In this document: positions 26,261-34,718 of the stretch, in pieces | How the letters are laid out: each line of letters opens with the position of its first letter | Numbering within the stretch: position 1 is the first letter of the stretch | Assembly (NCBI GenBank): GCA_029060405.1 | Contig: JAIDUB010000073.1 | Location: forward strand, 23,918-87,917 | Direction of reading: 5' to 3' | Length of the DNA stretch: 64,000 bases | Origin: Duncaniella sp. | Lineage (GTDB): Bacteria > Bacteroidota > Bacteroidia > Bacteroidales > Muribaculaceae | Notes under the pieces: generated by a model | What the model was told of the DNA's origin: nothing | The model's input: only the letters and a program-made list of their open reading frames with translations | The model's database searches: none | Made by a program: the position numbers and the translations under genes

Positions 26261-28164
26261 ACGTTGAGCCCTGACAATTTTACCAGACCTTCATCGGCGA
26301 GGCGGCGTGCCATCGCCACAACCATATCGGGTTTCACTCCGGCCTGACGTGAGATATAACCTACATCGTGACCTCCCGGCTGCCCGGCAAGGTAAAGCAC
26401 GGTGGCTCTTAAAGATTCCTCGCCGGCAGGATCGGCCGTGCGTTTTCTGCGCGCCCGGCACACGTCGCACATCCCGCAGTCTTTTTCAGGTTTCTCTCCG
26501 AAATAACTCAGCATCACATTCATGCGGCACACACCGTCGCCATATACAAGCTGCTTCATGGCTTCGATGCGCTCCACCAATCTGTCGCGCTGATCCTCAT
26601 ATACCTCGCGCGGTATCACGAGATATCTCGGCTCCTCGCGTGAGGTGGTATAGATAATGTAGGGCGTGGTGCTTCGAGGCACATAATGGATCACATGCAG
26701 TCGGCCGAGATAAAGAAGCGACTGATACACGCTTTCGGTGGAAATGTGCATGCGCTCACTCATCACGGTCTCGTTGATGTAAACGTAATCGGCAAACAGA
26801 CCGGTATAATTCCGCAGCATGTAGTTAAGAACCTGATCGGTGGTATCGTCGAGATTCAGCCCGTAGAGTTCCTCCTTGGTATAAAGTATCATCACCCGCG
26901 AGCGCGACGTGGTTTCTTCCACAAACTCTATATATCCCGCGCGGGTAAGAATCTCGAGCGCACTCTTCGCCGGAAGCGGAGGAAGCCCGTAAGTCTCGCA
27001 AAACTGATTGAAATTAAACTCGTTGATAGTATTATACCCGCTACCAACGGCTACGTTCAGGAAATTGCCGGCCATTTCATAGACGTGGCCTATGAATTCC
27101 TTGTCGGGAAATGCCTCGGCGACCCGTCGGGTGAGCTGTCCCTTGAATTGCCTCGATGTGATGATCACGGCAAACGACGGCTTTCCGTCGCGACCGGCAC
27201 GCCCCGACTCCTGATAATATTCCTCGATCGACGAGGGCATGTCGATGTGAGCCACCACGCGCACGTCGGGTTTGTCGATTCCCATTCCAAACGCATTTGT
27301 GGCCACCATCACCCTCGTCTCGTCGCGTTTCCAGCGATTCTGCTTCTCCTCCTTTTCCTCGGGTGACAGCCCGGCATGATAATAATCGGCGCTTATGCCT
27401 TCGGCTCCCAGTGCCGCCGCTATCTCCCGCGTGCGTCGGCGCGAGCGCACATACACTATGGCACAGCCGGCTGTGGAGCGAAGCACATCGGTGAGCATTC
27501 TCATCTTATCGTCGACGATTCTCACCACATACGAAATGTTATCGCGCAGAAAGCTCCGGCTCAGCACATTGCGGCTGCGGAAACGAAGCACCTTCATTAT
27601 ATCGTCGACCACGGCAGGGGTGGCCGACGCTGTGAGGGCAAGCACGGGAACATATGGAAACACATCGCGCAACTCGCTGATGCGGAGATATGACGGGCGG
27701 AAATCATAACCCCACTGCGATATACAGTGAGCCTCGTCAACCACTATCAGCGACACGTCCATGAGCCTGAGCGTTGACATAAACCTCTCGCTGCGCAGTT
27801 TCTCGGGCGACACATACATCAGCTTGGCCTTGCCGAGACGGCATCGGTCCACTGCAAGATTATTCTCGCGCAGGGTCAGACCGGCATGAAAATACACGGC
27901 TTTCAGTCCATGATCGCGCAGGTTGTCAACCTGATCCTTCATCAGCGATATCAGAGGCGTCACCACTACGGTGATGCCGGGCAGCATCATCGCGGGCACT
28001 TGAAAAGTAATGGATTTACCGCCTCCGGTGGGAAGCAGCCCGAGAGTGTCGCGCCCTTCCATCACGCTCAGGATTATATCTTCCTGCACGGGACGGAAAG
28101 AATCATAGCCCCAGTATTTTTTCAATACCGCGCGGGCTTCGTCTCTGATTTCCTGCGGAGTCAC
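26239..28164 (-). CDS. recQ: ATP-dependent DNA helicase RecQ
   Basis: 641 residues. Walker A 'LPTGGGKS' (44-51), DEAH box 'IVVDEAHCISQWGYDFRPSY', and 'GMGIDKPDVRVVAHIDMPSSIEEYYQESGRAGRDG' of helicase motifs V/VI. The RQC zinc site is visible in 'DCGMCDVC'. It unwinds 3'-5' and feeds the RecF repair pathway. It follows recJ with a 4 bp overlap, pairing the helicase with the matching nuclease. A Gln/Ser repeat ends the protein where it overlaps znuC. Confidence 0.96.
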   Translation of the reverse strand: MTPQEIRDEARAVLKKYWGYDSFRPVQEDIILSVMEGRDTLGLLPTGGGKSITFQVPAMMLPGITVVVTPLISLMKDQVDNLRDHGLKAVYFHAGLTLRENNLAVDRCRLGKAKLMYVSPEKLRSERFMSTLRLMDVSLIVVDEAHCISQWGYDFRPSYLRISELRDVFPYVPVLALTASATPAVVDDIMKVLRFRSRNVLSRSFLRDNISYVVRIVDDKMRMLTDVLRSTAGCAIVYVRSRRRTREIAAALGAEGISADYYHAGLSPEEKEEKQNRWKRDETRVMVATNAFGMGIDKPDVRVVAHIDMPSSIEEYYQESGRAGRDGKPSFAVIITSRQFKGQLTRRVAEAFPDKEFIGHVYEMAGNFLNVAVGSGYNTINEFNFNQFCETYGLPPLPAKSALEILTRAGYIEFVEETTSRSRVMILYTKEELYGLNLDDTTDQVLNYMLRNYTGLFADYVYINETVMSERMHISTESVYQSLLYLGRLHVIHYVPRSTTPYIIYTTSREEPRYLVIPREVYEDQRDRLVERIEAMKQLVYGDGVCRMNVMLSYFGEKPEKDCGMCDVCRARRKRTADPAGEESLRATVLYLAGQPGGHDVGYISRQAGVKPDMVVAMARRLADEGLVKLSGLNVQSQSQS

Positions 28165-29891
28165 TCCTTGTCGATATGGATGGCCTTGACCAGAAGCTGC
28201 ACGCTCGTAGCGCCGTTGCGGTGCTTGTTTTCCTCAATGGTATAGCAGATGCTGAACGGCTTGCCCGAGTGGATATGGTCGAAATACTGAGCCGAGTTGA
28301 ATGCGATGCCGTTGAATACCTTGCCGCAGGTTTCGTCCACAAGTTCGAGCTTGATATGCTCGTTATGCCGTCCCACGAGTTTGCTCGTTCCGAAATCGGT
28401 CACGCCGCGTGTACAGAACACGGGCTTGTTGTTGCCCGGGCCGAAAGGATTGAACTGGCGCAGCAGAGCGAGAAATTCAGGCGAGATTTCCGAGAACGAC
28501 ATGAAAGCGTCGATGTCGAGCTGCGGTGTAAGCTGCTCGGGCTGGATGTTGGCGGCAACATACTCCTCGAAGCGACGGGTAAACTCGGGCAGATTTTCCT
28601 CCTTGAGCGAGAGACCGACGGCATAAGGATGTCCGCCGAAATTCTCGAGCAGGTCACGCACGCTTTCCACGGCCTTGTATATGTCAAAACCCTGCACCGA
28701 GCGCGACGATCCGGTGACAAGACCGTTGGAGAACGTCAGCACCACCGATGGCTTGTAATATAGCTCGGTCAGTCGCGAGGCCACGATACCTATGATACCC
28801 TTGTGCCAGTTTTTGTTATATATCACTATCGACTTCTTGTCGCTGGTCATTTCGCCGCGCTCCTCGAGTATGGCGTTGGCCTCGTCGGTAATCTGCTTGT
28901 CGAGCTCCTTACGGTTCTGATTGTAGCGGTCTATAGCCTTGCCGCGGGCATTTGCGTCGGCCACATCGCGGCTCACCAGAAGCTCGACGGCCTCGATACC
29001 GCTCTGCATGCGTCCCGATGCATTGATGCGCGGACCGATCTTGAATATCACGTCGCTTATGGTGATCTCGCGGTTTGACAGTCCGCACACGCGTATCACC
29101 GCCCGCAGTCCCATATTGGGATTGGAATTAAGGCGCTTGAGTCCGTGATAGGTCATTATGCGGTTTTCGTCGACCATCGGCACTATGTCGGCAGCTATCG
29201 ACACGGCCACGAGATCGAGCATGCTCTCAAGCTCAACGGGAGGAATGCCGTTGGAAATCGAGAAAGCCTGCATGAACTTGTAGCCCACACCGCAACCCGA
29301 CAGATGAGGACACGGATACGTGCTACCCTCGAGCTTGGGATTGAGTATAGCCACGGCGTCGGGCAGAGTGTCGTCGGGGACGTGGTGGTCGCAGATTATG
29401 AAATCTATCCCGCGCTCCTTGGCATAGGCTATTTCCTCGATTGCCTTGATGCCGCAGTCGAGTATGATGATGAGTTTCACCCCCTGCTCGGCAGCCATGT
29501 CGATGGCCTGCTTCGACACGCCGTAACCTTCGTCGTAGCGTGTGGGGATGTAGTAGTCGATGTTGGAGTAGAAATTCAGCAGATATTTGTAGACCAGCGC
29601 CACAGCGGTAGTGCCGTCGACGTCATAGTCGCCAAACACTAAAATTCTCTCCTTGGTCCCCATAGCGCGGTTGAGGCGCTCTACAGCCTTGTCCATATCG
29701 GGCATAAGGAACGGGTCGTGCATATCCTTCAGCGAAGGGTGGAAAAATTTTTCCGCCTCTTCCACTGACGATATGCCGCGCTGGGCCAAAAGCTCGCTGA
29801 TCGGCGGGGTGCCGCTGAAGCGCTTGGCCAAAACGGACTCGTGTTCCTGTTCGTCGGATGTCAGGGGACAGTAGTTCCATTTACTTGTCAT
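28161..29891 (-). CDS. recJ: single-stranded-DNA-specific exonuclease RecJ
   Basis: 576 residues, the usual RecJ size. DHH-family metal residues sit in 'FGDYDVDGTTAV' (Asp88, Asp90, Asp92) and 'FIICDHHVPDD'; the DHHA1 domain has 'GHPYAVGLSL' and the OB fold 'GPGNNKPVFCTRG'. It degrades single strands 5'-3', working with RecQ, whose gene overlaps the stop. An unusually long, structured leader precedes it (29,892-30,080). Confidence 0.96.
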   Translation of the reverse strand: MTSKWNYCPLTSDEQEHESVLAKRFSGTPPISELLAQRGISSVEEAEKFFHPSLKDMHDPFLMPDMDKAVERLNRAMGTKERILVFGDYDVDGTTAVALVYKYLLNFYSNIDYYIPTRYDEGYGVSKQAIDMAAEQGVKLIIILDCGIKAIEEIAYAKERGIDFIICDHHVPDDTLPDAVAILNPKLEGSTYPCPHLSGCGVGYKFMQAFSISNGIPPVELESMLDLVAVSIAADIVPMVDENRIMTYHGLKRLNSNPNMGLRAVIRVCGLSNREITISDVIFKIGPRINASGRMQSGIEAVELLVSRDVADANARGKAIDRYNQNRKELDKQITDEANAILEERGEMTSDKKSIVIYNKNWHKGIIGIVASRLTELYYKPSVVLTFSNGLVTGSSRSVQGFDIYKAVESVRDLLENFGGHPYAVGLSLKEENLPEFTRRFEEYVAANIQPEQLTPQLDIDAFMSFSEISPEFLALLRQFNPFGPGNNKPVFCTRGVTDFGTSKLVGRHNEHIKLELVDETCGKVFNGIAFNSAQYFDHIHSGKPFSICYTIEENKHRNGATSVQLLVKAIHIDKE

Positions 29892-30080
29892 TTATGTCGT
29901 TTTTTTATTTTCAAGATATGGGGACCTGTCGGTCGACAGGTCATGAGAGCACTGTCTCCGAGACAGTTACGAGGCTCATGGTAGAAGAGAGAATGTGTCC
30001 GACACCGTCGTGACAAGATAGGGCCATTTCGTATTCCGGTCTCTAAAGCGCTGTCGGGAAAAGACCGCAGTCCTTCCCCG
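29892..30080 (-). ncRNA. structured 5' leader of recJ, candidate regulatory RNA
   Basis: On the minus strand, from a promoter at 30084-30091, about 185 nt precede the recJ start. They contain: TGTCGGG/CCCGACA enclosing an inner hairpin; CATGAG/CTCATG enclosing ACTGTCT-CGG-AGACAGT; and ACCTGTC-GACC-GACAGGT at about 29926-29943. An A-rich stretch leads to the ATG. No open frame of note lies here. It could be a cis-acting leader or a separate small RNA. I cannot match it to a known family. Confidence 0.5.
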
Positions 30081-30083
30081 ACA

Positions 30084-30091
30084 CAAAATTA
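30084..30091 (-). promoter_or_regulatory. -7 promoter element of the recJ-recQ operon
   Basis: Minus strand TAATTTTG, with TTTG 21 bp upstream at the expected -33 position. A good two-part match. Confidence 0.72.
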
Positions 30092-30144
30092 ACAAAAAAA
30101 TTCCGATTTAATCAAATCATTTGTGTTATTAATGATTAACGCGC

Positions 30145-33057
30145 CTATTTACCGCGTTTCTTCGGCTGATGGTTGAAACGGTACTGAACCGAGAGCATCA
30201 CGTAGCGCGGAAGTGCGTTGGAGTAGCTTACGGTGCGGCCTGCAGCATTGACGGCATAATTCACGTTTGACAGCTGATGGAGCATGTCAAATCCGTCGAG
30301 CATGAACACCCAGCGGCGTGCGAAGGGCGGGTTGTAGCTCAGTCGGGCATTCCATATCAGGTCGCTGCGATCTATCTCGGCCACGCCGTAACCGCTGCGG
30401 TTGTACACCATGAAATCGGTGGATATGCCGAATCCGGCAGGGAGGCGGAAATTTCCGATTACACCGTAGCTCACGTGGCGGGCGTTGATGGTGGTGAAGT
30501 CGTCGCGGTCAGATGTAGTGCGACGCCCGGTGAATGAACCGCGGGCCGTGATCGACTGCTTGCCTATCTGCCATGTGAAATCGAGCTTCTGTCCCATAAC
30601 GAGGTTGCTTACCACCGATTTCAGAGGCGCCTGCATATCTACACCTATCATGTCGGCATAGTGCTGGAGGCTTGCATCGGTCACTGACGCGAACGTAAAC
30701 TGATTGGCACGGCCAAACTGGAGGCGCAGCGTGTTTTCTAACGAGGCGGTATTATTTCCGTCGACATTATATGTGCGGGTGGTGCGCACACCCGTAGCGG
30801 TGTCGTATACATATCCGCGGGTGAGTGCATCGGTCACGGTCACGTATCTCACTGTAAATTCTTCATAGATGGGATGTCGGGTCTGCGAGGGCTCGTAGAA
30901 GTAGGTGATACGGTTGTTGATATTATATGACGTGCACAAGTCGGGGTTACCCACGGTGATATTCAGCGGGTCGGCATCATTGATCACATCAAGGCGGTGG
31001 AAGGGGTCGGGTGTGGTGGGATCTACTTCTATGTGATAGGTAATAGTATGCCTGAAGTCTTTTCTTTTCCCATTCTCATCCTTTTCAGGACCGAAACGGA
31101 AGTCGACAAACGTGCGCCATCTACCTGATGTGACAATGAAATTGGTCTGCCTCACGAGATACGAGCGGCCGTCGCGCCAGTAGTCGAGATGCTGATGCTT
31201 GAGTGAAAGCTGAGCATACATATTTGCATATATATTCAGTTTATCGTTACCCCAGATATAATTCAGGCTCGGCTCAAGAGAGTGCTTGTTTTCTATCAGT
31301 CGTGAGGTATAACTGTTGGCCGGGTCAAATGCATCGAGATAGCTGCCGGGAAGCACGCCATACATACCCATATCCTCAAGCCGCTCGAGGGCATACATAT
31401 ATGAATCTTTCTCATTGTCGCTGAAGCGGTATTCGTAATTGAGCGAGAGACGCACGTTGTTCACCTTCATGCGGTAAGTAAGATTGTTGACCGACGTGAT
31501 GATATGATTGGGCGAATTATCGAAATACTGACGGCGGCGCACTGCCGGCGTGGCTTCGGCGCCATAGTTGACCGTATAATCGTTCCATCGCTCTTCTTTC
31601 TGATTATTGTAGCGGAAATAGGTCTCAAACGACAGGCGGTCGCCCGAGCCGAGCTGGAAGTTGACGCCGGGAGTGGCACGGAGGTCGACCTGACGCATCG
31701 AGCCGTCGGTGCGGGTCACGGAGCGGTTGATTACCGCGCCGAGACGCTCTGGATCGGCATCTGTATAAAGTGTCTCTATCACCTCGCGGTCCATCTCCTT
31801 CTGCTCGTCGTCAAATGTAGCCGCGAGAGTGTTACCGTCGTTGGTCTTGTGGCGATAGTTGGCTACAAGATCAAGATATCCGGCGACCTTTCCGTTTCTC
31901 AGCCACAAATCTACATCGGAATTGAGCTTGGTATCTTTCATATGCGAGCGAGCATAGGAATACTCATATGTATTCGTGTTGCCGAGGAAGTTGGTCTGCG
32001 ACGTTGTGGTCATGTCATTTGTGCGTAGTTGCTCGAACTTCACCGAAGCCGTTAAATCCACCGTCTCCTCAGGGTTGGTATAAGAATACTGTCCCGAAGC
32101 GAGATGATAGCGGCGCGTGCCGTCGGGCATCATGTCAGGCGTCCATGTATCGGCTTTTCCCGGCTTGCGGTTGTCATTAAGATTGTTGACGTTGCCGAGC
32201 AGTATAAGGCGCTGAGTGGGCGTGAACCATTGCGCGAACAGTCGACCCGAATACCTGTCCTCCGTACCGATACCGGCTTGGGCATTGACAAGCCAGCCCA
32301 TGTTGTATTCCTTTTTCAGCTTTACGTCCATGGTGAGATGCTTCACTCCGCTGTCGTCGCGGGTCCACTTCTCTTTTCTGTCCTGACCCTGATATACTTC
32401 TACGTTTTTCACCGTATAGGCGGCGATATTCTCAAGCATGAGCTGATTATTTCCGTCAAGAAATTCGCGACCGTTGAGAAGCAGTGACTCCACAAACTGC
32501 CCGTTGACCTTTATCTGACCGTCATCGTTCAGCTCCACGCCCGGTAGCTGAGCTATAAGGCCGTCGAGCATCGAGCCTTCGGCAAGCTGGAAGGCGTCGG
32601 CATTAAATACAAGGGTATCGCCCTTGTTGTAAAATTTGATTTTCGAGGCGGTAACCGTCACTTCCTTAAGCTGATGAGGCGCACGCTCAAGATAAATCAA
32701 TGGAACTTCCCTATATGTTTCCCGCTTTCCTAACTTCTCCACCGTAAAAGATATCGTCTGCGGCATATATCCCTCACACACCACGTCAAAAACATACGTC
32801 GAGTCAACGCGAGGCACTACCCTATGCCAGAAGGAAGCATCCACGGTCTCTCCGTTTCTCCAAGTTTTGGACTTGCATGAAATAGAGTCAACAGTAGTGC
32901 CGGAAGAATCAGGCCACAGCACAAATGCATTCGGAAGATCCATCTTCACAACAGCATCCTTAACTCGTCCTTCAATATATACCTTATCATCGCCTCTTGC
33001 AGTCAAAGACAAACCGACGGCAATTATCGCGAACAAAATGCTCAGGAATTTTCTCAT
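30145..33057 (-). CDS. TonB-receptor-like outer-membrane beta-barrel protein
   Basis: 970 residues with a signal peptide to about residue 22. An N-terminal carboxypeptidase-regulatory-like domain ('VYIEGRVKDAVVKMDLPNAF') is followed by a plug-like domain ('NADAFQLAEGSMLDGLIAQLPGVELNDDGQIKVNGQFVES') and a C-terminal barrel with regular amphipathic strands ending 'YVMLSVQYRF'. This is the 'outer membrane beta-barrel family' of Bacteroidota; the ligand is unknown and no SusD partner is present. A run of nine C lies in its promoter region. Confidence 0.88.
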   Translation of the reverse strand: MRKFLSILFAIIAVGLSLTARGDDKVYIEGRVKDAVVKMDLPNAFVLWPDSSGTTVDSISCKSKTWRNGETVDASFWHRVVPRVDSTYVFDVVCEGYMPQTISFTVEKLGKRETYREVPLIYLERAPHQLKEVTVTASKIKFYNKGDTLVFNADAFQLAEGSMLDGLIAQLPGVELNDDGQIKVNGQFVESLLLNGREFLDGNNQLMLENIAAYTVKNVEVYQGQDRKEKWTRDDSGVKHLTMDVKLKKEYNMGWLVNAQAGIGTEDRYSGRLFAQWFTPTQRLILLGNVNNLNDNRKPGKADTWTPDMMPDGTRRYHLASGQYSYTNPEETVDLTASVKFEQLRTNDMTTTSQTNFLGNTNTYEYSYARSHMKDTKLNSDVDLWLRNGKVAGYLDLVANYRHKTNDGNTLAATFDDEQKEMDREVIETLYTDADPERLGAVINRSVTRTDGSMRQVDLRATPGVNFQLGSGDRLSFETYFRYNNQKEERWNDYTVNYGAEATPAVRRRQYFDNSPNHIITSVNNLTYRMKVNNVRLSLNYEYRFSDNEKDSYMYALERLEDMGMYGVLPGSYLDAFDPANSYTSRLIENKHSLEPSLNYIWGNDKLNIYANMYAQLSLKHQHLDYWRDGRSYLVRQTNFIVTSGRWRTFVDFRFGPEKDENGKRKDFRHTITYHIEVDPTTPDPFHRLDVINDADPLNITVGNPDLCTSYNINNRITYFYEPSQTRHPIYEEFTVRYVTVTDALTRGYVYDTATGVRTTRTYNVDGNNTASLENTLRLQFGRANQFTFASVTDASLQHYADMIGVDMQAPLKSVVSNLVMGQKLDFTWQIGKQSITARGSFTGRRTTSDRDDFTTINARHVSYGVIGNFRLPAGFGISTDFMVYNRSGYGVAEIDRSDLIWNARLSYNPPFARRWVFMLDGFDMLHQLSNVNYAVNAAGRTVSYSNALPRYVMLSVQYRFNHQPKKRGK

Positions 33058-33131
33058 AAAGTAGAATAGTTAATAGTGATAAAAAGAGTTCGTATATTGT
33101 AATGACTAACGAGATTACAATTATATGACTC

Positions 33132-33139
33132 CAAAATTA
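33132..33139 (-). promoter_or_regulatory. -7 promoter element of the outer-membrane barrel gene
   Basis: Minus strand TAATTTTG, with a predicted leader of about 70 nt. A TTACTTTG at 33224-33231 is a weaker alternative further upstream. No canonical -33 box is present; a G9 run occupies that position. Confidence 0.6.
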
Positions 33140-33154
33140 TAAAAAAGTGACCTA

Positions 33155-33163
33155 CCCCCCCCC
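33155..33163. repeat. nine-base homopolymer (C9 / G9) in promoter region
   Basis: Nine C on the plus strand (nine G on the coding strand of the barrel gene), 15 bp upstream of its -7 box. Tracts of this length slip during replication and could change promoter spacing. The rest of 33,164-33,247 is AT-rich with no gene. Confidence 0.85.
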
Positions 33164-33247
33164 ATTAACTTTTATTAACTTATTATTGTACTATTATTGC
33201 ATCTATCGCCTTTGTCACGGTGCAAAGTAATCATATCGTATTTTTTT

Positions 33248-33300
33248 GGAGCCGCAAAGCGGCGATGTCATCACCAACCGCGGGTGAAGCCCGCGGGAAT
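33248..33300 (+). repeat. family B composite repeat, copy B1
   Basis: Module iii, GAGCCGCAAAGCGGCGATGTC, followed by TCACCAA and module ii, CCGCGGGTGAAGCCCGCGG. Both are hairpins (GCCGC-AAA-GCGGC and CCGCGGG-TGAAG-CCCGCGG). Confidence 0.87.
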
Positions 33301-33317
33301 AAACACATCCTGACACT

Positions 33318-33342
33318 GGAGCCGCAAAGCGGCGATGTCGTA
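33318..33342 (+). repeat. family B repeat, module iii, copy B2
   Basis: GGAGCCGCAAAGCGGCGATG plus TCG; identical in its core to the module in B1. It ends 7 bp from the stop of the transposase gene. Confidence 0.87.
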
Positions 33343-33348
33343 ATACCA

Positions 33349-33792
33349 TCATATCATTTCTCTTTCATCAAGTTCTAAGTTGGCGAAACGACACAACTCT
33401 GACAGTTCGTCAGCAAAATTTCGGCACAAATGATGAGATTCCTGATTGATTATATACCGGTGCACATCATCCACCCTTTCCGGTGACAAACTGCACGCAT
33501 AATATCCACTAGCCCATCCCTTAAAGTTCATAAAGCGAGAGTCTGCTGCCATCCAGCCACTTGAAAGTGACTTTACATCTTGCATCAACTTAGATAATGA
33601 AATCGTTGGAGACACATTTACAAGAATATGTACATGGTTCTGAATACCTCCAATCCTTATCAGATGTGTAGAGGAATCTTTCAACACCTTCCATATATAC
33701 CTATATAAATCTTCTTTATATTGGAGAGGGATTGTCATTTCACGGCCTTTCGTGCAGAAAACGATATGGAAATACGAAGTAACTTTACTCAT
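33349..33792 (-). CDS. IS200/IS605-like Y1 transposase
   Basis: 147 residues from the ATG at 33792. 'SYFHIVFCTKGR' opens the fold; 'QNHVHILVNV' gives His53 and His55 of the HUH motif; 'VHRYIINQESHH' carries the catalytic Tyr113 and the terminal helix of TnpA. A GTG start at 33825 is possible but overlaps the promoter. No tnpB accompanies it. It appears intact. Family B repeats bracket it within 7 bp on the left and 50 bp on the right in opposite orientations, suggesting they are its ends or substrates. Confidence 0.9.
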   Translation of the reverse strand: MSKVTSYFHIVFCTKGREMTIPLQYKEDLYRYIWKVLKDSSTHLIRIGGIQNHVHILVNVSPTISLSKLMQDVKSLSSGWMAADSRFMNFKGWASGYYACSLSPERVDDVHRYIINQESHHLCRNFADELSELCRFANLELDEREMI

Positions 33793-33811
33793 GATATCAT
33801 GAAGATTTTCA

Positions 33812-33819
33812 CAAATATA
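33812..33819 (-). promoter_or_regulatory. -7 promoter element of the IS200-like transposase
   Basis: Minus strand TATATTTG, 19 nt before the ATG at 33792. Confidence 0.6.
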
Positions 33820-33841
33820 ATACACATTCGGAAGATATACA

Positions 33842-33931
33842 ACATCGCCGCTTCGCGGCTCATATCCAGTGGCATTTCAATTCCGCGGGCTTCACCCGCG
33901 GTTATCGACAACGACGGGCTTTCGCCCTTAT
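33842..33931 (-). repeat. family B composite repeat, copy B3
   Basis: On the minus strand the order is module i (GGGCGAAAGCCCGTCGTTGT then CGATAA), module ii (CCGCGGGTGAAGCCCGCGG at 33910-33892 region), and module iii (GAGCCGCGAAGCGGCGATGT). The order matches copy B5. It lies just upstream of the transposase, facing B1 and B2. Confidence 0.87.
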
Positions 33932-33946
33932 ATTTTCCGTAAAACA

Positions 33947-33986
33947 GCAATGTCATCACTAACCACGGGTGAAGCCCGCGGGCGAG
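33947..33986 (+). repeat. family B repeat, partial copy B4
   Basis: The end of module iii (GCAATGTCATCACTAA) followed by module ii in the form CCACGGGTGAAGCCCGCGGG. Its orientation is opposite to B3, giving a B3-B4 inverted pair. Confidence 0.8.
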
Positions 33987-34060
33987 AGGAAAATGGTTAA
34001 GCTCGCGGGCAGAAAACGTCACTCACACTTGATCAGCAGAGCGATTAGGGTTACAAACAG

Positions 34061-34093
34061 CGCGCCACTAACGGAATGTCCGGTAGTGGCGCG
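34061..34093 (-). terminator. terminator of the rnfDGEA operon
   Basis: CGCGCCACTA pairs perfectly with TAGTGGCGCG, with a further CGG/CCG inside the loop, 22 bp beyond the rnfA stop. The minus strand continues CTGTTTGT, only moderately T-rich. Confidence 0.7.
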
Positions 34094-34114
34094 ATATTTT
34101 GTGCCGGTTGATTA

Positions 34115-34696
34115 TCAACCGATCTTGATTCCGGAGAAGCCCATGAAGGCCATGGCGAGGATACCGGCTGTAACGAGTGCGATGGGCACACCCTTCATTG
34201 CCTTGGGTACCTCAACGAGAGCAAGCTGCTCGCGGATTCCTGCGAAGATGCAGAGCGCCATGGTGAAACCGATGGCGGTTGACACTGCATATACAAGAGC
34301 CTCGCCAAGCGCGAAGTCTTTCTGCACGCAGAGGATAGCCACACCGAGCACCGCACAGTTGGTAGTGATAAGCGGGAGGAACACACCCAGCGCGGCATAG
34401 AGCGCGGGAGCGACCTTCTTAAGTACGATTTCAAGCATCTGCACCAGAGCAGCGATCACGAGGATGAACACGATCGTCTGCATATAACCGAGCTTGAGCG
34501 GATCGAGGCAATATGTCTGGAGCAACCATGTAACGAGTGTGGCGATAGCCATCACAAATGTTACAGCCGCGCCCATACCCACTGCCGACGACAGCTTGCG
34601 CGATACGCCGATAAAGGGACAGATACCGAGGAACTGGGCAAATACGATGTTATTGACAAAGATTGCCGTTATGATGATTGAGATATATTCTATCAT
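34115..34696 (-). CDS. rnfA: Rnf electron-transport complex subunit A
   Basis: 193 residues, six membrane segments. 'NNIVFAQFLGICPFIGVSRKL' and 'FLPLITTNCAVLGVAILCVQ' are the paired RnfA/NqrE signatures; the conserved Cys residues in 'GICPF' and 'NCAVLG' can hold the intramembrane 2Fe-2S cluster known for RnfA/RnfE. Rnf couples ferredoxin:NAD+ electron transfer to ion export. Last gene of the rnfDGEA operon, 22 bp after rnfE. Confidence 0.95.
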   Translation of the reverse strand: MIEYISIIITAIFVNNIVFAQFLGICPFIGVSRKLSSAVGMGAAVTFVMAIATLVTWLLQTYCLDPLKLGYMQTIVFILVIAALVQMLEIVLKKVAPALYAALGVFLPLITTNCAVLGVAILCVQKDFALGEALVYAVSTAIGFTMALCIFAGIREQLALVEVPKAMKGVPIALVTAGILAMAFMGFSGIKIG

Positions 34697-34718
34697 GGCT
34701 CTGAGTAGTTTTTATGGA

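Noticed and set aside
33349..33825. Longer transposase starting at GTG 33825
   Set aside because: The extra 11 codons overlap the -7 promoter box, and the family fold begins at the ATG 33792.
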